A stretch of DNA of 11,723 nucleotides from Saprospiraceae bacterium. Its GTDB lineage: Bacteria; Bacteroidota; Bacteroidia; Chitinophagales; Saprospiraceae. Each line of letters opens with the position of its first letter. Position 1 is the first letter of the stretch. The stretch lies in assembly GCA_004297645.1 (NCBI GenBank), contig SCUG01000559.1, positions 1 through 11,723 of the forward strand. The letters run 5' to 3'. The notes below the pieces were generated by a model. It did not search any database and was not told the DNA's origin. It saw only the letters and a program-made list of their open reading frames with translations. Positions 1 to 6,106 of this stretch are shown here, piece after piece. The position numbers were made by a program, and so were the translations under genes.

Positions 1-2
1 AA

Positions 3-1001
3 TTGGCGCCCTTTCCCATCTTCCTTCGTGCCAACCTTGGCTATGCGGTGCCATTAAAATTGTTTGGACAGATACCTTCGCACTTACTTTTTTATACCAA
101 AATATCCGCCCAAAATATGGCAAGGGGGCCACAATATATCAGAGACCCTATCACGCACATCACCAACCGGGACGGGGAATTTACCTTGAACAATTCCGAA
201 GCTGGCATCCAATTTTATTTTGATTTGGGAAAGCAACACTACAATTTTTTGGACAAGCCCAAAAAGGAGCGTAAGCCACGGGTCAAACGTACCGGGAAGT
301 CGAAAGTAAAATTCTCCTTAGAGCATCAAATCTATGCGATGCGACTTATGAAGTATTATTTACCAATGGTGGACAGTTTTTCATTGACTGGTGACAGGTT
401 AAACGTCACCTCTCAAATCGGTCTGCAAGCAGAGTTCGTGCATTTCAAGAACTCCAATTGGTCAACCGTGGTGGCAGTCGGCACCGGCATGATTTGGGAA
501 AACCACCAGTTTTCGGCTACACCAGCATATACCCAAAATGGCACCGGCGTAGCTCCAGTACCGGGCGGCGGTATCATTGGTCGTTATCTCATCCAAAACA
601 TCGGGCTTGCCTATAAGCATGATTTTGGCAAAAAAAGGCTACAGCATACCTTTTCGTTAAGTGCCGTAGAACCAATTGAAAAATATGCTCATGAGTATAG
701 TTTAGTCGATAGGGCAGGTACAGGCGTTACCGTCGAAGGAAAATTTTACGAAAGGTATGGCCACAACAAGTTTCTTCTCGGTGTGGAATACAGCCCCGAA
801 CTTTTGCTGCATTTGCACAAGCGGGTCTTTTTTGGTTTGGGCATGGTATTCAACTATAGCTGGGGCACATTGGCACAAGGCCGAGCGACCGTCTCCAATG
901 GCACAACTACCTATTATGGCGGGATGCTTCAGCGGTTCAGTAAAATTGGGTTTACGGCAAGGATCGGTTTTCAAGGCAGGAACAGTGCATTAGGCTTGTA
1001 A
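3..1001 (+). CDS. Probable outer-membrane beta-barrel protein, C-terminal part (5' end outside window)
   Basis: The frame is open to the left edge of the window, so the TTG at its first codon is probably internal and the gene starts upstream. About 332 residues are visible, ending in TAA at 999-1001. No family is recognised with confidence. From about residue 50 the protein shows short alternating polar/hydrophobic segments that end or turn in aromatics and glycines (for example GIQFYFDLG, KFSLEHQIYAM, FLLGVEYSPEL, KIGFTARIGFQG). This is typical of amphipathic strands in an outer-membrane barrel. A strongly basic linker (residues 85-103, many Lys/Arg) lies between two predicted strands and would be a loop. 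A Gly/Pro-rich turn is near residues 181-190. The protein does not end in an aromatic residue, and no T9SS sorting domain is present. It converges with the large adhesin gene, so the two are separate transcription units. A barrel role is inferred from pattern only; a soluble beta-rich protein is the alternative. Confidence 0.6.
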   Translation: MAPFPIFLRANLGYAVPLKLFGQIPSHLLFYTKISAQNMARGPQYIRDPITHITNRDGEFTLNNSEAGIQFYFDLGKQHYNFLDKPKKERKPRVKRTGKSKVKFSLEHQIYAMRLMKYYLPMVDSFSLTGDRLNVTSQIGLQAEFVHFKNSNWSTVVAVGTGMIWENHQFSATPAYTQNGTGVAPVPGGGIIGRYLIQNIGLAYKHDFGKKRLQHTFSLSAVEPIEKYAHEYSLVDRAGTGVTVEGKFYERYGHNKFLLGVEYSPELLLHLHKRVFFGLGMVFNYSWGTLAQGRATVSNGTTTYYGGMLQRFSKIGFTARIGFQGRNSALGL

Positions 1002-1055
1002 GTGCCTCCGATGTCTCAAGTCTTCCACAAATAAAATTTGCGGACCCCGCTGGAG

Positions 1056-1070
1056 CCGGACTCCGTCCGG
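1056..1070. terminator. Small hairpin between convergent genes, possible bidirectional terminator
   Basis: A perfect 6-bp inverted repeat, CCGGAC-TCC-GTCCGG, lies in the 94-base gap between the plus-strand stop at 1001 and the minus-strand stop at 1096. It is followed by an overlapping palindrome, CCGGTACCGG, at 1067-1076. The position suits a terminator shared by two converging genes. No clear T-tract follows on either strand, so it may terminate weakly or be incidental. Confidence 0.35.
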
Positions 1071-1095
1071 TACCGGTAAACGCCCATCCCACCTT

Positions 1096-4000
1096 CTACC
1101 GCACCAGCGTCACATCCCCCTTAAACAGCTTTTTAGACCCGTCGATGAACACTACCTCCGCAAACCAGGTGAAAACTGCCGGGTCGAGTGGGTCACCCCG
1201 GTATGTGCCGTCCCAGCCGCCATAAGGATCGTCGGGCTGAAAATCATGGAATTCGAAAACCGTTTCACCCCAGCGGGAGAAGACGAGAAAAGAATTCACA
1301 TTGGCGACGCTCTTTCCATCGCTGAAAATCATGAACAGGTCGTTGATACCGTCGTTGTTGGGGCTGAATGCATTTGGGATGTAAACGCCGGGGCTGAATT
1401 CCACGAATACAAGCTGACTTGCGGTGGCTTGGCAGCCGCTGGTGTCGCTGATGGTGAGCGTGAAAGTGGTCGTTTCGGGCGGCGTTGCCGTGGGATTCAG
1501 GCAGTCCAGGCAACTGAGCGCCGGGTCATCCTGCCAGTTGAAAGTAAGGCCGGTGGGCGGCCAGACCGTCGGGTTGAGCACCACCGGTTCGCCCAGTTCA
1601 ACTGTTATATCGCCGGGAAAATCGAGCAGCAGATTGTTGGAGATGCTGAGCGTGACGGTATGTGTGGAATCGCAGCCGTTGCTGCCGGTAAATGTTTGCG
1701 AATAGGCGCCGGGGGCGGAGACCTCCTGCCCAAAAATGACCGCCGTCGCACCCTCGCATATGTCCACTGACTGGCTCGTGTTGACCACTGGAACCGGCGG
1801 CAGTGCGGTAACGGTCACGATGGAATCGCAACTATTTGAAGCGGTAAAAGTGAAATCCTGGCTGGTACCCGGCAGTATTTCGGTTCCCTGGTAAAAGAGC
1901 GGCTCGCCCTGGCAACCTTGCAGAGTGACGGCCCCCGTAGCACCAGGCAATGCCTCGACCGTGACCGTGACTATCGAATTGCACCCGTTTGAATCCGGCA
2001 CTGTGAATTCTATAACGGTACCAGGCAGTAGAACCTGCCCTAAGTAAATGGCAAAGCTGCCTTCGCAAGCCGAGAGCTGAAGGGTGGAGTTTTGAACTGG
2101 AAACTCTATAACGGTGACGGTGACGATGGAATCGCAGCCTTGTGACGAGGTGAAAGTGAAATCTGTGACGCTGCCCGGCTGTAGGTTTTGGCCGGCGTAA
2201 GAAACGGTCGAATTCGGGCAGGCCTGCAATTGTAGCGACGACGCAAGGAGCGGCACTTCATTTACCGTGACGGTCACGATGGAATCGCAGCCCTGCGAGG
2301 AGGTGAAAGTGAAATCCGTCACGCTGCCTGCTGGTAAGCTTTGCCCGTTGAAAACGACGGAGGAACCTTCGCAGGCCTGTAGTTCGAGGTTGCCTGCAAG
2401 AATAGGCACTTCATTCACAGTAACCGTCACGATGGAATCACAGCCATTGTTGGCAGCTAATGTAAAATCAGTGGTGCTGCCGGGCGATAAAGGCGTGCCG
2501 TTGTAAACGGCCGTCGAGCCGGTGCAAGCCTCTATCGTCAGCGCCGAAGTAAAAACTGGCAATTCGTTCACTGTGACCGTCACCACCGAATCGCAGCCTA
2601 TCGAAGAAGTAAACGTGAAACCCGTGACACTACCCACCGGCAAATTTTGCCCGTTGTAGCTGACCGTCGAACCGGGGCAGGCAGCCAATTCGATATTTTC
2701 TTCAAATCCGTCCGCCTCCGTTACGGTGACGTTTACCACCGAATCGCATCCGTTGAATGCATCAAAAGTAAAGTTGATGACCGTACCAGGCGGCAGGTTT
2801 ATGCCATTGTAAAGGGCAGTTGAGCCAGAGCAGGCCTGTAGTTCCAGGGTGGTGTTGTAAATGGGCAGCTCTGTCACCGTTACCGTCACGACGGAGTCGC
2901 ATCCCTGAGTGGAGGTAAAAGTGAAATCGGTAACGCTCCCCGGTCCGAGTTGCTGGCTATTGTAGGAAACGGTTGTGCCGGTGCATGTTTCGAGTTGCAG
3001 GCTCGTGGTGGAAATGCCGGTTTCTTCAACAGTGACCGTCACCACCGAATCGCAGCCGTTTGATGCCGCCAGGGTAAAACCGGTGACGGAGCCGGGAGCT
3101 AAAGACTGGCCGTTATAAATGGCAGTCGTGCCGGTGCAGGCCTGCAAAGTCAGGGAGGAACTGAAAGCCGGAAGCTCATTTACCGTCACCGTCACGATAG
3201 AGTCGCATCCCTGGGAAGTCATGAATGTAAATTCCGTGACGCTTCCGGGGAGCAGGTCATCTCCATTGTAAGAAATGCTCGTGCCGGTGCAGGCATCGAA
3301 TTCCAATTCTTCTGCTATCGCCGCCACTTCCGTCACCGTCACTGTCACGATGGAATCACAGCCATTTGCCGTTGTAAAAGAAAAATCGGTAACGCTGCTG
3401 GGCGCAAGCTGTTGGCCATTATAAGAAACGGTTGTGCCGGGACAAGTCGCAAATTCCAAGCTGCTGCTGAACGCCGGCAATTCTTCTACCGTAACGGTTA
3501 CCATGGAATCGCAACCGGCCACCGAGGAAAAAGTAAAACCGGTGACGCTGCCCGGCGCAAGTTGCTGTCCATTGTAGGAAATTGTGGAGCCGGTGCAGGT
3601 TTGCAGGGTCAGAGAATCGGAATAGGTAGGTAGTTCGTCAACGGTCACCGACACCAAGGAATCGCACCCCGCCAAGGTTTGAAACGTGAATTCGGTCGTG
3701 GAACCCGGCAAAAGCGACTGCCCGTTGTAACTGGCGCTGTCACCTTCGCATGCTTCTAACTGAATGCTTTGCGAAAATTCAGGCAGTTCGGTAACGGTCA
3801 CTGTCACCACGGAATCGCAACCGTTTGCGGCAGCAAATGTAAATACCGTAACGCTGCCGGGAGCAAGTGACTGGCCGTCGTAAACCACGTTGGTTCCTTG
3901 GCAGGTTTCTAATTCCAGTTCAGTGCTTGCTGCCATCAATTCATTTACAATAACTGTCACCACGGAATCGCAGCCCTGGTATGAGTTAAATGTGAAAGTG

Positions 4001-5271
4001 CTGGTTGACCCGGCCTGCAAAGGAATGCCATTGTACATAACCGATTCGTTGTAGCAGGCTTCCAATTCTATTTCGTTCTCCACGCCACTCGCAACAATGA
4101 CCGTAACTGAGTCAACATCAAGGCCGCAATCGCTGGTAGCTACGGCCGTATATTCGGTCGTCGTTCCCGGGCTTACAACCAAGGTGTTGCCGTTTGTGTT
4201 GCCCGGACTCCAGGCGACCAGGTTCGCATTCGTTGTGTTTGCAACCAGGGTGATAGACTCACCCTCACAAATAGTCACGGTATCATTGACAATATTTATA
4301 GTAGGCGGGGGGGACGTCGTAACGGTAAACTCGACGGTGATTTCTCCGCAATTATTGGAACCGGTAGCGGTATAAACCGAAGGCGAAGTTGTGGGTATAA
4401 CGATAAGGAAGGCCGAAGTCCCTGAAATATTGCCGGGATTCCAGGTGATGATGTCCACGTATTGAGGAATGACATCCAGCACAACCGGCAGGTCTTCGCA
4501 ACCTTCGAGCTGGGAATTTACAGGGGTTAAGAGCGGCAAAGGGTCAATTATCACTGTTATTTCCGCCGTCGTTTCACAGCCTGAATTTGCAGCCGTAACC
4601 GTGTAGACGGTTGTTTGGGAAGGTGAAACGGAAATCGTGTTGCCCGTCTGGCCGCCGGGACTCCAGGTTACCGTTTCGGTCAGGTAGTTGGTGACGACCG
4701 TCAGCGTAGCCGTTTCACCCGGGCAAATATGGACGATGCCTTGCACAGGGGTTACCTCAGGCTCGAAGCACGGGAATACGCCTTCGTAATTTGACATGTT
4801 CGTTCCTGGCCCGCCCGGGCACATATTTGCTTCCTGGCCCCCTCCCCACCATTCGGACGGAATACCCTGTATGACCATCGTGAACGGAAACCACTGGTCG
4901 GTAAATTCGGTGGCGATATTCAGAAAAGGAGGATCCGAAGATGGATCGGGGTCGCCCCATTCTACCGTGCCGCCGTTGATGACCGCATTCAGTGTCGTAC
5001 CGTTCGCACTCGTGAAGCTTGGCGGATTGATGCTCAGAATCTGGGCGTCAATGTTCAGATAGAAGCCCCACGTACTTCCCACGCTGGTGGTCGTGCCTCC
5101 TGCCACTAATACCGTCCAGTTGATGGTGAAAGTGCCGTCGCCATTGTCGGTAATCCCGTCCATGGTGAACCCGGAAGTGTCGCAGGCGGATAAAAGCCCG
5201 GGAGCGATTAAGAAAGCTGCCGTTAATAAAAAAAAAGCTGTCTGTTTTAAAAAGGTGTAAAATGACTTCAT
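1096..5271 (-). CDS. Giant T9SS-exported repeat protein (type B sorting domain, 15 tandem 51-residue units)
   Basis: A 1391-residue secreted surface protein, start ATG at 5269-5271. Residues 1-29 form a signal peptide: MKSF, then a long hydrophobic core. Its end, LSAC, fits signal peptidase I cleavage before C30 but also matches a lipobox. Residues 31-170 form an unrecognised N-terminal module with Cys at 30, 151 and 168. Three Ig-like modules follow (about 171-242, 243-319, 320-395), each with CPGE/CEGE-like and SPG motifs. Fifteen 51-residue units occupy about 397-1160, with a diverged sixteenth to about 1213. Residues 1210-1294 are PKD/Ig-like with a CLDC motif. Residues 1295-1391 are the CHU_C-type gliding-motility-associated domain (GVYIPNAFSPNNDG, FSRWGE, GGWDGTYRG, FTWFAE, final KLFKGDVTLVR), the known type B export signal. 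Export by T9SS follows from that family. No enzyme motif is seen, so a structural or adhesive role is inferred. Start context has no Shine-Dalgarno, normal for the phylum. The 358-base upstream gap suggests its own promoter. Confidence 0.93.
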   Translation of the reverse strand: MKSFYTFLKQTAFFLLTAAFLIAPGLLSACDTSGFTMDGITDNGDGTFTINWTVLVAGGTTTSVGSTWGFYLNIDAQILSINPPSFTSANGTTLNAVINGGTVEWGDPDPSSDPPFLNIATEFTDQWFPFTMVIQGIPSEWWGGGQEANMCPGGPGTNMSNYEGVFPCFEPEVTPVQGIVHICPGETATLTVVTNYLTETVTWSPGGQTGNTISVSPSQTTVYTVTAANSGCETTAEITVIIDPLPLLTPVNSQLEGCEDLPVVLDVIPQYVDIITWNPGNISGTSAFLIVIPTTSPSVYTATGSNNCGEITVEFTVTTSPPPTINIVNDTVTICEGESITLVANTTNANLVAWSPGNTNGNTLVVSPGTTTEYTAVATSDCGLDVDSVTVIVASGVENEIELEACYNESVMYNGIPLQAGSTSTFTFNSYQGCDSVVTVIVNELMAASTELELETCQGTNVVYDGQSLAPGSVTVFTFAAANGCDSVVTVTVTELPEFSQSIQLEACEGDSASYNGQSLLPGSTTEFTFQTLAGCDSLVSVTVDELPTYSDSLTLQTCTGSTISYNGQQLAPGSVTGFTFSSVAGCDSMVTVTVEELPAFSSSLEFATCPGTTVSYNGQQLAPSSVTDFSFTTANGCDSIVTVTVTEVAAIAEELEFDACTGTSISYNGDDLLPGSVTEFTFMTSQGCDSIVTVTVNELPAFSSSLTLQACTGTTAIYNGQSLAPGSVTGFTLAASNGCDSVVTVTVEETGISTTSLQLETCTGTTVSYNSQQLGPGSVTDFTFTSTQGCDSVVTVTVTELPIYNTTLELQACSGSTALYNGINLPPGTVINFTFDAFNGCDSVVNVTVTEADGFEENIELAACPGSTVSYNGQNLPVGSVTGFTFTSSIGCDSVVTVTVNELPVFTSALTIEACTGSTAVYNGTPLSPGSTTDFTLAANNGCDSIVTVTVNEVPILAGNLELQACEGSSVVFNGQSLPAGSVTDFTFTSSQGCDSIVTVTVNEVPLLASSLQLQACPNSTVSYAGQNLQPGSVTDFTFTSSQGCDSIVTVTVIEFPVQNSTLQLSACEGSFAIYLGQVLLPGTVIEFTVPDSNGCNSIVTVTVEALPGATGAVTLQGCQGEPLFYQGTEILPGTSQDFTFTASNSCDSIVTVTALPPVPVVNTSQSVDICEGATAVIFGQEVSAPGAYSQTFTGSNGCDSTHTVTLSISNNLLLDFPGDITVELGEPVVLNPTVWPPTGLTFNWQDDPALSCLDCLNPTATPPETTTFTLTISDTSGCQATASQLVFVEFSPGVYIPNAFSPNNDGINDLFMIFSDGKSVANVNSFLVFSRWGETVFEFHDFQPDDPYGGWDGTYRGDPLDPAVFTWFAEVVFIDGSKKLFKGDVTLVR
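1102..1130 (-). repeat. 29-bp exact repeat (copy 1) encoding the end of the sorting domain
   Basis: These 29 bases are identical to 6113-6141. Both encode the last residues of the T9SS sorting domain (KLFKGDVTLV) in the two giant proteins, in the same reading frame. The genes diverge immediately on both sides of the match. Confidence 0.9.
1792..4083 (-). repeat. Array of 15 tandem 51-residue (153-bp) units inside the 1391-residue protein
   Basis: The unit consensus is roughly C-x-G-x4-YNGQ-x-L-x-PGS-V-T-x-FTF-x4-GCDS-I/V-VTVTV-x-E-L-P. Taking the plus-strand GA that opens the Ser-Asp codons as reference, copies fall at 1823, 1976, 2129, 2282, 2435, 2588, 2741, 2894, 3047, 3200, 3353, 3506, 3659, 3812 and 3965. 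Every interval is exactly 153 bp. Each unit has two cysteines, 29 residues apart. The GCDS codons vary synonymously between copies (Ser TCC/TCG/TCT, Asp GAT/GAC, Cys TGC/TGT), so the protein motif is held although the DNA has diverged. The second-to-last copy reads GCNS and the last reads SCDS. A sixteenth, more diverged copy (about 1633-1791; ICEG...GCDST) follows at 156 bp and resembles the ICEG...GCDS module common in Bacteroidota surface proteins. Confidence 0.95.
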
Positions 5272-5629
5272 ACTGTTCGATTAAGCAATGGCCCCACCTG
5301 GAACCGGCATGGCCCATTTTTTTTAAAAGGTGAGCATTGATGAAAAATTTAATTGAAAGTCAAACCGGCGCCGCTCCTATCCAACGAACGGCAATGGCTG
5401 TTTGATGGGAGCCATGAAGGTAGGAGGTTAAATTTATTTGGGCAAGGCTTTACCGGAAGATTAAAGTAAAATGGCTGGAATACTGCCGGATTTATGTTCA
5501 GAGTGGCTTCATCAGTTCCGCCAAATCCCCACCCGCCGGCGATACCCTGAATGGGTAGATGCTGAGATAACTATCTTTCATTGCTGCTTGGGCGTGGGGA
5601 GGATTCGAAACCTATGGCAGCGGCAAAGC
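5272..5629. other. 358-base intergenic stretch, no gene found; upstream region of the 1391-residue protein
   Basis: Frames through this stretch do not resemble a protein. It probably holds the 3' trailer of the lipoprotein gene and the promoter/leader of the 1391-residue protein, both on the minus strand. No good match to the Bacteroidota promoter pair (TTTG, then TAnnTTTG about 20 bases later) was found on the minus strand. Two small perfect inverted repeats are present: ATGGCT/AGCCAT at 5394-5415 (10-base loop) and TACCC/GGGTA at 5543-5557 (5-base loop). The second lies about 75 bases past the lipoprotein stop but has no T-tract. A GATTCGAA motif near 5602 recalls a tRNA T-loop, but its flanks do not pair. 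Confidence 0.6.
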
Positions 5630-6088
5630 TCAATCCCAGACAAATCGCCAATCTCCGTCGGGTTGCTTCTTCCAGACGGTGTGGAAAACGCCTTCGATTT
5701 CGATGTTCTTTCCCATAGTATCAATGGCTGAAAAACGGTAGTGGCCGTAAGTGTATCCCAGGTCACCCGATTTTGCGACATCCACAAAGTCAGGAGTCCA
5801 GGAAAGATTTACATCTTCAAGTCTTTGCTTTGCAAAATACGCTTGGATAGCTTCCTTGCCTTTCACTAATTTATCATTCCTGTTTAGCACAGCATCATCT
5901 GCGGCGAATGCCAGAAAAGCCTGAGCCACACCCTCCTCTTTTGCCATTTTGGCGAAATTCACTTCCGTCTGGATTATTTCGTTTTTTAATTTCTCACTGG
6001 GACCTTCGCATGAAGGTTCTGAATTGCACGAGTAGAGTGCTATGCAAATCAAAAACAACCATTTTGTGAATCTTTTCATTTTTCCCAT
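5630..6088 (-). CDS. Lipoprotein with DUF4440/SnoaL-like (NTF2-fold) domain
   Basis: A 152-residue protein. The N-terminus has Lys/Arg, a hydrophobic core (WLFLICIAL) and then LYSC, a lipobox-like signal with C21 as the likely lipidated residue. It is therefore predicted to be membrane-anchored, in the periplasm or outer membrane. The mature part fits the DUF4440/SnoaL-like family: a helical segment with EGVAQAFLAFAADDAVL, then KGKEAIQAYF, SGDLGYTYGHYRF and a C-terminal strand pair ending KKQPDGDWRFVWD. The NTF2 fold forms a cone-shaped pocket, and family members range from small-molecule enzymes to binding proteins, so no substrate is proposed. Two starts are possible, ATG at 6086-6088 or the third codon after it at 6077-6079 (MKRFTKW). 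Both have A-rich leaders and the second gives an equally good signal peptide. The gene begins 18 bases after the stop of the lectin protein on the same strand, so co-transcription is plausible. Confidence 0.85.
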   Translation of the reverse strand: MGKMKRFTKWLFLICIALYSCNSEPSCEGPSEKLKNEIIQTEVNFAKMAKEEGVAQAFLAFAADDAVLNRNDKLVKGKEAIQAYFAKQRLEDVNLSWTPDFVDVAKSGDLGYTYGHYRFSAIDTMGKNIEIEGVFHTVWKKQPDGDWRFVWD

Positions 6089-6106
6089 TTTTTCACCAGC
6101 CCTTTC

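Noticed and set aside
1792..4083. Regular short-period DNA repeats suggestive of CRISPR or another non-coding array
   Set aside because: The period is a whole number of codons, the frame is open throughout, and variation is largely synonymous or conservative. It is a protein repeat.
5394..5415. Inverted repeat ATGGCT/AGCCAT as an operator or terminator
   Set aside because: A six-base stem with a ten-base loop is expected by chance in a stretch of this length, and it lacks a T-tract or a matching site elsewhere.
5598..5616. tRNA-like T-loop (GATTCGAA; TTCGAATC on the minus strand)
   Set aside because: The flanking bases do not form a five-pair T-stem, and no acceptor or anticodon arm could be assembled around it.
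5471..5731. Plus-strand 86-codon frame across the gap and the lipoprotein 3' end
   Set aside because: It overlaps the well-supported lipoprotein gene on the opposite strand and shows no recognisable protein features.
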